From an uncultured Burkholderiales bacterium (lineage in GTDB: Bacteria > Pseudomonadota > Gammaproteobacteria > Burkholderiales > Burkholderiaceae_C), in contig CALBSC010000002.1 in assembly GCA_937927685.1 (NCBI GenBank), forward strand, positions 38,894 to 102,893: a DNA stretch of 64,000 nucleotides. The letters are read 5' to 3'. The first letter of the stretch is position 1, and each line of letters begins with the position of its first letter. The translations under genes were made by a program, and so were the position numbers. Shown one piece after another: positions 8,162-16,386 of the stretch. The notes under the pieces were generated by a model. That model worked only from the letters and a program-made list of their open reading frames with translations, was not told where the DNA came from and did not search any database.

Positions 8162-8818
8162 TCAGCGAAAACGCGACTGGGGCACGACCTTCAACTCACC
8201 TGACTGGCTGGCCATGTACTGGGCCAGTTGCTTGAGTTCAGCATTGGTGAACTGCTTGGCAATGCCACCCATGACGCCGTTGTTGCGCCCCCAGGCGGCC
8301 TGGCCTTCGGTCTTGTAGGACTTGAGGGCGACAAACAGGTAGTCGGCGTGCTGACCGCCAATCTTGGGGTAGGACGGGTCGATGGGTTTGCTGTAGTTGG
8401 CGCCGTGGCAGGAGTTGCAAGCGCCTTTCTTCAGCAGGTCGGCCACGGGGCCCGTGGCCTCCTTGACAGCTTCGGGAGCCGCCTCGCCCGCACCGTGGGT
8501 GGAATAGTAGGCAGAGATATCGGCAATGTCCTGATCGGTCAACGAGTCAGCAATACCGCGCATAGTGGGGTGCTTGCGCTCACCTTTTTTGTAGGCATTG
8601 AGGGCGGAGGCGATGTACTTGGCGCCTTGGCCGGAAATCATGGGCACGCGGTAAACCTCAGGGAAGCTGGCCTGGTAACCGATGATGCCGTGGCAACCGA
8701 TGCACATGGCAATTTTTTTCTCGCCAGCCTTGGCGTCGCCCTGGGCGTCTTGCGCCAAAACCGGGGTGGTCACGCAAGCGACAAGCGAAACAAAAACAAA
8801 GGACAATAACTTGTTCAT
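8162..8818 (-). CDS. Diheme cytochrome c4
   Basis: A 218-residue exported protein with two class I haem domains: CIGCH (about residue 40) and CNSCH (about residue 135), each with the downstream Met-containing segment (HPTMRGIA and GVMGGIA). The signal peptide is MNKLLSFVFVSLVACVTTPVLAQ. ATG 8818 is chosen because it starts the signal peptide. Cytochrome c4 carries electrons in the periplasm from the bc1 complex (encoded at 39.5-42.3 kb) to terminal oxidases. A perfect TATAAT on the minus strand at 8889-8884 is a likely -10 box for this gene. Confidence 0.92.
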   Translation of the reverse strand: MNKLLSFVFVSLVACVTTPVLAQDAQGDAKAGEKKIAMCIGCHGIIGYQASFPEVYRVPMISGQGAKYIASALNAYKKGERKHPTMRGIADSLTDQDIADISAYYSTHGAGEAAPEAVKEATGPVADLLKKGACNSCHGANYSKPIDPSYPKIGGQHADYLFVALKSYKTEGQAAWGRNNGVMGGIAKQFTNAELKQLAQYMASQSGELKVVPQSRFR

Positions 8819-8883
8819 TTTGGACTGACAATCAAGTGCAACAAGGGGCAAGATGGGCGCAGACGGGCCGACGCCAGCCGCGC

Positions 8884-8889
8884 ATTATA
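8884..8889 (-). promoter_or_regulatory. Candidate -10 box (TATAAT) for the cytochrome c4 gene
   Basis: Minus-strand TATAAT about 66 bases upstream of the cytochrome c4 ATG. No convincing TTGACA-like -35 is found at 16-18 bases, so the call rests on the perfect -10 hexamer and position only. Confidence 0.4.
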
Positions 8890-8949
8890 TCGATCCCTTC
8901 CACGCCTCCCTGTAAGCTAGACGTAGCTTTTGCCCAACTGCTCAACACC

Positions 8950-9792
8950 ATGAAATTCCAAGGTTCCGACAATTACGTGGCCACCCAGGACCTGAAACTG
9001 GCGGTCAACGCAGCCATCACGCTCAAGCGGCCCCTGCTGGTCAAGGGCGAGCCTGGCACCGGTAAGACCATGCTGGCCGAGGAAGTGGCCCAGGCCCTGG
9101 GGCTGCCGCTCATCCAGTGGCACATCAAGTCCACCACCAAGGCCCAGCAAGGCCTGTATGAATACGACGCCGTGAGCCGGCTGCGCGACAGCCAACTGGG
9201 CGACGCGCGGGTCAAGGACATCCAGAACTACATCGTCAAGGGCGTGCTGTGGCAGGCCTTCACCGCCGAAGAGCCCGTGGCCCTGCTGATCGACGAGATC
9301 GACAAGGCCGATATCGAGTTCCCCAACGACTTGCTGCGCGAACTCGACCGCATGGAGTTTTACTGCTACGAGACGCGGGAACTCATCAAGGCCAAGACGC
9401 GCCCACTGGTGTTCATCACCTCCAACAACGAGAAGGAACTGCCCGACGCCTTTTTGCGCCGCTGCTTCTTCCACTACATCAAGTTTCCCGACGCAGACAC
9501 CATGCGTCAGATCGTGGACGTGCACTTCCCCACGCTCAAGAAAGACCTGCTCACCGTTGCCCTCAAAACTTTCTACGACGTACGCAACCTGCCCGGTCTG
9601 AAGAAAAAACCCAGCACCAGCGAGTTGCTGGACTGGCTCAAGCTACTGGTGGCCGAGGACATCCCGCTGTCCGCCCTGCAATCCGCCGATGAAAAGGTGG
9701 CGGTGCCGCCGCTGGTGGGCGCGCTGCTCAAAAACGAGCAGGACGTGACCCTGTTCGAAAAACTGGTGTTCATGCAAAGCCGCAACCGCTGA
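8950..9792 (+). CDS. MoxR-type AAA+ ATPase
   Basis: 280 residues, cytosolic. Walker A GEPGTGKTM (about residues 37-45), Walker B LLIDEIDKAD, sensor 1 ITSNNEKELPDAFLRRC with the arginine finger, then the MoxR lid. ATG 8950 (MKFQGSDNYVA) is preferred over an upstream in-frame ATG because AAA homology starts there. MoxR ATPases work with VWA-domain proteins as chaperone-like pairs that mature or insert metals into enzymes; the VWA partner is encoded three genes downstream at 10648. The target enzyme is not evident locally. Confidence 0.92.
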   Translation: MKFQGSDNYVATQDLKLAVNAAITLKRPLLVKGEPGTGKTMLAEEVAQALGLPLIQWHIKSTTKAQQGLYEYDAVSRLRDSQLGDARVKDIQNYIVKGVLWQAFTAEEPVALLIDEIDKADIEFPNDLLRELDRMEFYCYETRELIKAKTRPLVFITSNNEKELPDAFLRRCFFHYIKFPDADTMRQIVDVHFPTLKKDLLTVALKTFYDVRNLPGLKKKPSTSELLDWLKLLVAEDIPLSALQSADEKVAVPPLVGALLKNEQDVTLFEKLVFMQSRNR

Positions 9793-9808
9793 ACCTGGAC
9801 ACCACCCC

Positions 9809-10036
9809 ATGACACGCCAACTCCTGCTCGAAGGACTGACCGATGCGGTCGGCTTTGTCGTGGGATCATTGCTGGGTTTTGGCCTGGGTCGACTGGTCGG
9901 ACTTGAGCTGTTTGCCGAAGGCTACAGCGCCGGCAGCCTGGCGGCCATTGCGCTGGTGGGTCTCGGTGGCGGCATGGGCCTGCAAGCGGTCCGACACCTG
10001 CGAGGTCGCTCCACGCCACCGGGAGATGCCCCATGA
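9809..10036 (+). CDS. Small two-helix membrane protein, unknown function
   Basis: 75 residues with two glycine-rich hydrophobic segments (about 14-33 and 43-59) and a positively charged C-terminus (VRHLRGR), so it probably has two transmembrane helices. No family recognised. It lies 16 bases after the MoxR gene and overlaps the acetyltransferase start by ATGA, so it is translated as part of the same operon. Both flanking couplings make it a likely real gene despite its size. Confidence 0.65.
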   Translation: MTRQLLLEGLTDAVGFVVGSLLGFGLGRLVGLELFAEGYSAGSLAAIALVGLGGGMGLQAVRHLRGRSTPPGDAP

Positions 10037-10635
10037 TCGAGATCACCCCGCTGGTGTTGCAAGGCCGTCATGCGCGGCTGGAACCCCTGGCTGCGCACCA
10101 TCAGGACGACCTGGTGGAGGCCGTGCGGGATGGCGAGCTCTGGAACCTCTGGTACACCTTCATTCCCACACCCGACGCCATGCAGGCTGAGATCGAGCGG
10201 CGCCTGCAACTGCAGGCACAAGGCAGCATGCTGCCCTTCGCGGTGATCGAGCCGGCCTCCGGCAAGGCCGTGGGCATGACCACCTACATGAACATCGACC
10301 GCGCCCACCACCGCGTCGAAATCGGCTCCACCTGGTATCGCCGCAGCGTGCAGCGCTCGGCCCTGAACACCCAGTGCAAGCGCCTGTTGTTGTCGCACGC
10401 GTTCGACACACTGGGCTGCATCGCGGTGGAATTCCGCACCCACTGGTTCAACCACGACAGCCGCCACGCCATCGAGCGGCTGGGCGCCAAGTTCGACGGC
10501 GTGTTGCGTTCGCACCAGATCGCGTCCAATGGCTCCGTGCGAGACACGGTGGTGTACAGCATCATCGCCAGCGAATGGCCGGCGGTTCGCGCGCACCTGG
10601 ACCATCAACTGACACGTCCGCGGCCAGCCCCCTGA
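10033..10635 (+). CDS. GNAT-family N-acetyltransferase (RimJ/RimL-like)
   Basis: 200 residues with the layout of RimJ/RimL-type acetyltransferases: ITPLVLQGRHARLEPL at the N-terminus, GMTTYMNID then EIGSTWYRR in the acetyl-CoA core, and the AFDTLGCIAVEFRTHWFNHDSR block. The usual QGxGxG pyrophosphate loop is replaced by RRSVQRSALN, which is common in this subgroup. The substrate could be a protein N-terminus or a small amine; it cannot be told from sequence. The gene sits inside a MoxR/VWA operon, joined upstream by ATGA and 12 bases before the VWA gene. Confidence 0.85.
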   Translation: MIEITPLVLQGRHARLEPLAAHHQDDLVEAVRDGELWNLWYTFIPTPDAMQAEIERRLQLQAQGSMLPFAVIEPASGKAVGMTTYMNIDRAHHRVEIGSTWYRRSVQRSALNTQCKRLLLSHAFDTLGCIAVEFRTHWFNHDSRHAIERLGAKFDGVLRSHQIASNGSVRDTVVYSIIASEWPAVRAHLDHQLTRPRPAP

Positions 10636-10647
10636 GAAGCGACCACC

Positions 10648-11832
10648 ATGCTGATCGATTTCTTCTACACCCTGCGCGCCGCCAAGCTTCCGGTCTCGGT
10701 CAAAGAGTACCTCTCGCTGCTGGAGGCGCTCGAAGCCCAGGTGGTGGGTCCGGCGAGCGACGCCAGTTCCATGGACGATTTTTATTACCTGAGCCGCACG
10801 GCCCTGGTGAAAGACGAAAAGCACTTCGACAAATTCGACCGCGCCTTCGCCGCCTATTTCAAGGGCGTGGAGCTGATGACCGACTTCACCCAGGACGTGT
10901 CGCTCGACTGGCTGCGCAAAACCCTGGAAAAGGAACTCACCCCCGAGCAGAAAGCCGCCATCGAGAAGATGGGCTGGGACGAGTTGATGGAAACACTCAA
11001 AAAGCGCCTGGAAGAGCAGAAAGAACGCCACGAAGGCGGCAACAAGTGGATCGGCACCGGCGGCACGTCTCCCTTTGGTAACGGCGGCTACAACCCGCAA
11101 GGCGTGCGCATTGGCGGCAAGGGTGGCAACAAAAGCGCGGTAAAGGTGTGGGAGCAACGCGCGTACCAGGACTACGACGACAGCCAGGAACTGGGCACCC
11201 GCAACATCAAGGTGGCCCTGCGCCGTCTGCGCAAGTTTGCGCGTGAAGGCTCACCCGACGAACTCGACCTGGACGACACCATCCGCAGCACCGCAGCCAA
11301 TGCGGGGTATCTGGACATCAAGATGATCCCCGAGCGGCACAACAACGTGAAAGTGCTGCTGCTGATGGATGTGGGCGGCACCATGGACGAGCACATACAG
11401 CGCATGGAAGAGCTGTTCTCGGCGGTGAAGTCGGAGTTCAAGCACCTGGAGTTTTATTACTTCCACAACTGCATCTACGACTACCTGTGGAAGAACAACC
11501 GGCGCCGCTTTGCCGAGAAGTTCCCCACCTGGGACATCATCCGCAAGTACAACAAGGACTACAAGCTCATCTTCATCGGTGACGCCACCATGAGTCCCTA
11601 TGAAATCCTCCAGCCCGGTGGCAGCGTGGAATACAACAACGAGGAACCCGGCGCCGAATGGATCCAGCGCCTCACCCACGCCTACCCCAAGTTCGTCTGG
11701 ATCAACCCGGAACCGCAGGGCGTGTGGCAATACCGGCAGAGCATCAGCATCATCCAGCAACTCACCAGCAACCGGATGTTCCCGCTCACCCTCAGGGGGC
11801 TGGAAGAAGCGATGCGGATGCTGTCTAAATAG
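10648..11832 (+). CDS. VWA domain-containing protein (CoxE-like partner of MoxR)
   Basis: 394 residues. An N-terminal helical, charged region includes a coiled-coil-like stretch around residues 90-130 (KKRLEEQKERHE) and a glycine-rich linker (about 131-160). The VWA domain starts at VKVLLLMDVGGTMDEH; its MIDAS motif reads DxGxT rather than DxSxS. No signal peptide or membrane helix, so cytosolic. Together with the MoxR ATPase at 8950 it forms the usual MoxR-VWA pair thought to activate metalloenzymes; here a membrane peptide and an acetyltransferase lie between them. Confidence 0.85.
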   Translation: MLIDFFYTLRAAKLPVSVKEYLSLLEALEAQVVGPASDASSMDDFYYLSRTALVKDEKHFDKFDRAFAAYFKGVELMTDFTQDVSLDWLRKTLEKELTPEQKAAIEKMGWDELMETLKKRLEEQKERHEGGNKWIGTGGTSPFGNGGYNPQGVRIGGKGGNKSAVKVWEQRAYQDYDDSQELGTRNIKVALRRLRKFAREGSPDELDLDDTIRSTAANAGYLDIKMIPERHNNVKVLLLMDVGGTMDEHIQRMEELFSAVKSEFKHLEFYYFHNCIYDYLWKNNRRRFAEKFPTWDIIRKYNKDYKLIFIGDATMSPYEILQPGGSVEYNNEEPGAEWIQRLTHAYPKFVWINPEPQGVWQYRQSISIIQQLTSNRMFPLTLRGLEEAMRMLSK

Positions 11833-12008
11833 CGCACCGCAACCCCGCGGCACCCTGCTGGCCCGTGGCCGATCGGAGAAACGCAGGACAGGGTTTCCCC
11901 TCGGTTCATCCGAATAACCCTCACATGCTGTCGAACGTTACCAAGGTGACTCTGATTTGTTGGGGATTTGGAGAATACTCCTCGTCCTAGACAACGCAGG
12001 AGACCTCT
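11833..12008. other. Intergenic region upstream of the PQQ dehydrogenase
   Basis: 176 bases with a drop in GC toward the 3' end (about 11935-11985) that probably holds the promoter of the downstream module, but no convincing -35/-10 pair was found. It ends with a strong Shine-Dalgarno AGGAGA at 11998-12003, five bases before TTG at 12009. Confidence 0.5.
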
Positions 12009-13226
12009 TTGAAACACGCACTGAACCTTTTCTCCCGACTGGGCCTCATGGTGGCCTTGGGCGTGAGTGCCGTGACGGCGCAAGCGCAAACGGCGCCGGC
12101 CCCCGCACCGGCCTGGAAACAGGGCATGCCCGACAGCATGGCCAACTCGACCCTGGCCCCGTTGGCGGGCAAATTGACGGTGACCAAGGCTGCCGACGTT
12201 CCCCTGGACAAGATCAAGGTTCCCCCGGGCTTCAAGGTGGAAGTGTGGGCCGACAGCATTCCAGGCAGCCGTGCGATCGCCCGCGGTGACAGCGGCAAGT
12301 ACTACGTGGGCACCCGCCCGCTGGGCCGGGTCTATGAAGTCACCGACAACGGCTCTACCCGCACCGCTCGCGTGGTCATCGACAAGCTGGACCAGCCCAC
12401 CGTCGCCTACAAGGACGGTGCCCTGTAAGTGATGTCTGTCGACAAGATGCTGCGCTTTGACGGCATCGACAAGAACCCCAACGTGGCCCCCGTGGACCTG
12501 ACGGCCAACTTCAACCTGCCGCCCGAGAAGCACCACAACTGGAAGTACATCGCTTTCGGTCCGGACGGCAAGCTGTACATCCCCTTCGGCGCACCTTGCA
12601 ACATCTGCGAACCGCCCAGTGCCGAGTACGCCCAGATCCGCCGCTACAACCCCGACGGCTCCGGCATGGAAGTGCTGGCCCGTGGCATCCGCAACAGCGT
12701 GGGCTTTGACTGGCACCCGCAAACCAAGGAGCTGTGGTTCAGCAACCATGGCCGCGACTGGCTGGGTGACGACACCCCCAACGACACCATCAACCGCCTG
12801 AAGGTGGGTGGGCACTATGGCTTCCCCAGCTGCCACCAGGGCAACCTGCCTGACCCCGATGTCAAGCGCGTCAAGCCGTGCGACGGCATCGAGCAACCCG
12901 TGGCACTCGTGGGCCCGCACGCCGCCACCATGGGCGTGATGTTCTACACCGGCACCATGTTCCCGCCCGAGTACCGCAATGTGCTGTTCAACGCCCGCAA
13001 GGGTTCCTGGAACCGCACCAAGAAGATTGGCCACGACGTGGTGATGGTGCGAGCTGACGCCGATGGCAAGAATGCCAAGGTGGAGCCCTTCATGACCGGC
13101 TTCTCCAACGAGGCTGATCAAAGCTTCTGGGGCCGTCCGGCGTACCTGCACCAGATGGCCGATGGCTCGGTGCTGGTGTCTGACGAGCAAATGGGCGTGA
13201 TCTACCGAGTGTCTTACAGCAAGTAA
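12009..13226 (+). pseudogene. PQQ-dependent sugar (sorbosone-type) dehydrogenase interrupted by an in-frame TAA
   Basis: One reading frame of 406 codons broken only at codon 140, TAA at 12426-12428. The first part (139 residues) has a signal peptide (MKHALNLFSRLG to VTAQAQ) and the first blades; the second part continues in the same frame (VMSVDKMLRFDGI...) with the WHPQTKELWFSNHGRDW, GHYGFPSCHQG and ADGSVLVSDE blocks of soluble-GDH-like beta propellers. By family pattern the lost codon should encode Tyr (DGAL-Y-V), so TAC/TAT to TAA by one base would explain it. The start is TTG with strong AGGAGA. Immediately after the stop come GTG and ATG, so reinitiation is possible. Coupled downstream genes are a cytochrome c and a PqqU-like receptor. 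Recent nonsense mutation, sequencing error and split translation cannot be separated here. Confidence 0.8.
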
Positions 13227-13230
13227 CCTC

Positions 13231-13815
13231 ATGCCCTTGTTCAACATCCGGAAGGCCTGGGCCTTCCTGGGGGTGGCCTTGTTGGCCACCCCTTTTTCCT
13301 GGGGCCAGGCGCCCTCCAGTCGTGTGGCTCTGTGTGGCGCATGCCATGGCGCGCAAGGTAACTCGAGCCTACCGAATATCCCCTCGCTGGCCGGACAGCC
13401 CAAGATCTTTCTGGAAAACCAGTTGGTGCTCATCCGTGAAGGCATGCGGGACATTCCGCCCATGAAGGGCATGCTGGACAACGTGCCCGACAGCGAACTC
13501 ACCGCGCTGGCCCAGCACTATGCCGCACTGCCGGTGGCCAAACCCACCACGGCGCGACAACCTGCCTTGTATGCACGCGGCGAGACCTTGTCCAAGGAGA
13601 TGCGCTGCGGTATCTGCCACCTGCCCAACTATGTGGGGCGTGAGCAAATGCCTCGACTGGCCGGTCAACGCGAGGACTATCTCCTCCTCACCATGCGCGC
13701 GATGCAATCCAACCAGGCGGTGGGCCGTGACCCCATCATGTCGGCATCGTTGCACGGCATCAGTGATGTGGATTTTCAAGCGATTGCGCATTTCCTGGCG
13801 CAGACAGCCCCCTGA
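13231..13815 (+). CDS. Diheme cytochrome c, electron acceptor of the PQQ module
   Basis: 194 residues with an N-terminal signal (AWAFLGVALLATPFSWGQ) and two haem motifs, CGACH (about residue 35) and CGICH (about residue 128), each with later Met-containing segments (PPMKGML and PIMSAS), giving a c4-like fold. It starts 4 bases after the dehydrogenase stop, so it is cotranscribed. It most likely takes electrons from the periplasmic PQQ enzyme and passes them to the respiratory chain. It is distinct from the cytochrome c4 at 8162, with little obvious sequence identity beyond the haem sites. Confidence 0.88.
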   Translation: MPLFNIRKAWAFLGVALLATPFSWGQAPSSRVALCGACHGAQGNSSLPNIPSLAGQPKIFLENQLVLIREGMRDIPPMKGMLDNVPDSELTALAQHYAALPVAKPTTARQPALYARGETLSKEMRCGICHLPNYVGREQMPRLAGQREDYLLLTMRAMQSNQAVGRDPIMSASLHGISDVDFQAIAHFLAQTAP

Positions 13816-13816
13816 C

Positions 13817-15889
13817 ATGAGGCATCGCAATCGCTGGGGTTGGGCCCTGTGGGGCACTGTGTCCACCTTGTCCCTGGCTCAAACGCCCGAGGCCACCTTG
13901 CCGGACGTCATGGTGCAAAGCGGCCGCATCGAACAGCGGCAGTTCGATGCGCCAGGGTCTGTCCACGCCCTCGACGCCCAGGTGCTGCGAACGGGCATGC
14001 AGGTGAATCTGTCTGACGCTTTGCAGCAAGTCCCCGGCGTGGTGGCGCTCAACCGCAACAACTACGCGCAAGACGTGCAGATTTCAATCCGTGGTTTTGG
14101 CGCTCGCGCGCCCTTCGGCTTGCGTGGCATCCGGCTCATCACCGACGGTATTCCAGCCACCACGCCGGATGGACAAGGCCAGGCCTCCACCGTGAGCCTG
14201 ACCTCCACCGACCGCATCGAGGTGCTGACCGGCCCGCTGGCTCAGATTTATGGAAACGCCTCGGGTGGTGTGATCCAGACCTTCACACGCGAGGCCTCTG
14301 CACAGCCTGAGTTGTCCAACCAAGTGTTCGTGGGCTCTTATGGACAGACGCGAACCGACTGGCAAGTGAGCGGACGTACCGGACAAGTGGGCATCGTGGC
14401 GGACTACAGCACATTTGGCATCGACGGCTACCGCGACCACAGCGACACACGGCGCCAGCAACTCAACAGCGTGATCACCCTCGACAGCCAGCCCGGCACG
14501 CGCTGGAAGCTGGTGGTGAACATGTTTGACATGCCGTATGCGAAGGATCCGCTGGGGTTGACGGCTACGCAGCTGGCAGACCCGAGAGCAGCGCTGAACA
14601 ATGCGGTGTCGGCCAATACCCGCAAGACAGTCAATCAAAATCAGCTGGGGGTGGTCCTCGATCATCAGATCGATCGCGATCTGAGTCTGATGGCGCGCGT
14701 TTACGGGGGCACACGAAACAATTTGCAGTATCAGTCCTCGGGCACCTGGGTGGGCTTAGATCGCCGTTTCGATGGTTGGGGGGTGCAGCTCAAGGGTAAA
14801 GGTCAGGTTCAGACAGTGCCTGTCGAGTGGGTGGCGGGCACTGATCAGGATTTTTCCGGCGAACAACGCCAGGGTGGCCTTTCGCCTGGTGGACAGATCT
14901 CGGGCGCGCCCAACCGCAACGAATGGAACCAGGCCAGAAACCAGGATTTTTTTGGCCAGGCCAATTGGTTCATCGCGGACAGATGGACACTCACGACAGG
15001 CATTCGCAAAAGCAAAGTTGATCTGACGAGCAAGGACGACTACTTGAGCAACGGCGATGGCTCGGGCTCAGTCCAATACACAGCCACCAGCCCGGTCCTG
15101 GGACTGGCCTGGCACGTGACAGATCAATGGAACGTGTATGCCAACCAAGGCAAGGGTTTTGAAACGCCCACCTTGTCAGAAACCGCCTATGCCTCCACTG
15201 GCCCCACCTTCAACGCATCACTGAAAGCGGCAACGAGCTTGCACCGCGAACTGGGGACCAAATGGGCTCCCTCGCCAACCACTCAGATCGCAACCGCCTG
15301 GTTTCAGATTGACACGAAGAATGACATCATCGTGGATACCAACACGGGTGGCAGAACCAGCTATGCCAATGCCAGCCAAACCGAACGTGTGGGTTGGGAA
15401 TTGAATATCCGACACCAATGGAATCGACACTGGAAAACCATGGGCTCCTTCACCGCCATGCGAGCCGCCTATGGCCAAAATTCAGCCCCCACCTTGATAC
15501 CTGCGCCACCAGCTGGAAATCGGCTGCCGGGTATTCCGCAGCAACAGGCGTTTGCATCCCTCCAATGGTCCCAGGACGGATTCGGCCAGCCGCGCCAGGT
15601 TCCATCACCCGGTCTGGAGGTGTCCCTCGATTGGCTTGCTCGCTCGCAAATATGGGCCAATGACGCCAACACATCCGCTGCGCCTGGGTACGGCGTCCTG
15701 AACGGACGAATCAAGCAGCGATTCCAGCCTGCCGAGCCACTGCACATGGAAGCCTACCTGGGCGTTGACAACCTGGGCAATCGTCCGTGGATCGGCTCGG
15801 TCATCGTCAACCAGACCGCGGGACAGTTTTATGAGCCTGGCATGCCCAGGTCTTGGGTGGTGGGCTTGCAGACCAAGCTGGCCCTTTAG
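13817..15889 (+). CDS. pqqU: TonB-dependent outer-membrane receptor, PqqU (YncD)-like
   Basis: 690 residues: a short signal peptide, plug domain from about residue 28 (DVMVQSGRIEQRQFDAPGSV), then a 22-strand barrel ending VGLQTKLAL with a non-aromatic C-terminal residue. Plug blocks NYAQDVQISIRGFGAR, GIRLITDGIPATTPDGQGQ and GPLAQIYGNASGG, and barrel blocks GKGFETPTLSE, GGRTSYANAS and VGSVIVN match, from memory, the E. coli YncD/PqqU receptor that imports pyrroloquinoline quinone. The start at 13817 lies one base after the cytochrome c stop. Adjacency to a PQQ-type dehydrogenase supports the PQQ substrate. A generic siderophore receptor is the alternative. GC drops somewhat in the second half. 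Confidence 0.8.
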   Translation: MRHRNRWGWALWGTVSTLSLAQTPEATLPDVMVQSGRIEQRQFDAPGSVHALDAQVLRTGMQVNLSDALQQVPGVVALNRNNYAQDVQISIRGFGARAPFGLRGIRLITDGIPATTPDGQGQASTVSLTSTDRIEVLTGPLAQIYGNASGGVIQTFTREASAQPELSNQVFVGSYGQTRTDWQVSGRTGQVGIVADYSTFGIDGYRDHSDTRRQQLNSVITLDSQPGTRWKLVVNMFDMPYAKDPLGLTATQLADPRAALNNAVSANTRKTVNQNQLGVVLDHQIDRDLSLMARVYGGTRNNLQYQSSGTWVGLDRRFDGWGVQLKGKGQVQTVPVEWVAGTDQDFSGEQRQGGLSPGGQISGAPNRNEWNQARNQDFFGQANWFIADRWTLTTGIRKSKVDLTSKDDYLSNGDGSGSVQYTATSPVLGLAWHVTDQWNVYANQGKGFETPTLSETAYASTGPTFNASLKAATSLHRELGTKWAPSPTTQIATAWFQIDTKNDIIVDTNTGGRTSYANASQTERVGWELNIRHQWNRHWKTMGSFTAMRAAYGQNSAPTLIPAPPAGNRLPGIPQQQAFASLQWSQDGFGQPRQVPSPGLEVSLDWLARSQIWANDANTSAAPGYGVLNGRIKQRFQPAEPLHMEAYLGVDNLGNRPWIGSVIVNQTAGQFYEPGMPRSWVVGLQTKLAL

Positions 15890-15953
15890 AAGCAGAACGC
15901 CTCGCGGAGCCAGACTCCAGCTATCGGCTCGCGGGTGCCACAAGAGCAGCCTC

Positions 15954-15959
15954 TAAAAT
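15954..15959 (+). promoter_or_regulatory. Candidate -10 box (TAAAAT) of the tRNA-Arg gene
   Basis: TAAAAT sits 9 bases before the tRNA 5' end, a usual position for a tRNA promoter. No good -35 hexamer is visible at 16-18 bases. Confidence 0.35.
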
Positions 15960-15968
15960 CCCCTATCC

Positions 15969-16043
15969 GCCGCCGTAGTTCAATGGATAGAACGAGCGCC
16001 TCCTAAGCGCTAGATACAGGTTCGATTCCTGTCGGGGGCGCCA
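15969..16043 (+). tRNA. tRNA-Arg (anticodon CCT)
   Basis: Cloverleaf with encoded CCA: acceptor GCCGCCG/CGGGGGC, D arm GTTC...GAAC, anticodon stem AGCGC/GCGCT with loop CTCCTAA (anticodon CCT, reads AGG), T arm ACAGG-TTCGATT-CCTGT, discriminator G. All pairs are Watson-Crick except position 4:69, which is G:G. It follows the PqqU-like gene on the same strand and is 80 bases from it. Confidence 0.95.
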
Positions 16044-16143
16044 TCCAGCAGGTGGAGGCTCAGCTAGCTGCGGTGAAGTACGCATCTGTACTGGCCCATC
16101 TCCAAATTGCAATGGACTGAATTGCTCCTTTAACAACGGCGAT
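16044..16143. other. AT-richer spacer after tRNA-Arg
   Basis: 100 bases with lower GC than the flanks. No duplicated tRNA 3' end, integrase or inverted repeat was seen. Confidence 0.4.
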
Positions 16144-16386
16144 ATGCGGCCACTCATCTTCCTCTTGGCTTGGGTCCTGGCTGGCTGTACGTCCTCGGAG
16201 GAGGGCTTCACCCTTTACAGAGCCGATTCATCTGTAGAGACCGCCAGGTTCCATGTGTTCACCTTTGACGCGTCAGGCGGTAGCGATTACAACCAGAACA
16301 ACTGTCAACTGGCTGCTGAACGCTTTGCGAAACAACAAGGTGATCACTATAAATTTTGGTGCGAAAAGGGCCCGTATCAGAGATGA
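16144..16386 (+). CDS. Small lipoprotein, unknown function
   Basis: 80 residues with a type II signal: MRPLIFLLAWVLAGC, lipobox LAGC with Cys15, then a short polar mature domain of 66 residues containing two more cysteines (NNCQLA and FWCEKG) that might pair. No Asp at +2 (it is Thr), so outer-membrane sorting is expected. Base composition is lower in GC than neighbouring genes. No family recognised. No strong Shine-Dalgarno precedes the ATG. Confidence 0.6.
   Translation: MRPLIFLLAWVLAGCTSSEEGFTLYRADSSVETARFHVFTFDASGGSDYNQNNCQLAAERFAKQQGDHYKFWCEKGPYQR

Noticed and set aside
12426..12428. Programmed recoding of the TAA as selenocysteine or pyrrolysine
   Set aside because: Those use TGA and TAG; TAA is not recoded this way in bacteria, and the expected residue is Tyr.
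11682..13502. Minus-strand frame of 606 codons across the PQQ dehydrogenase, which might mean that the plus-strand stop is irrelevant
   Set aside because: The plus-strand frame has signal peptide, family motifs and coupled partners; the minus-strand frame is His/Val/Gly-rich with no motif.
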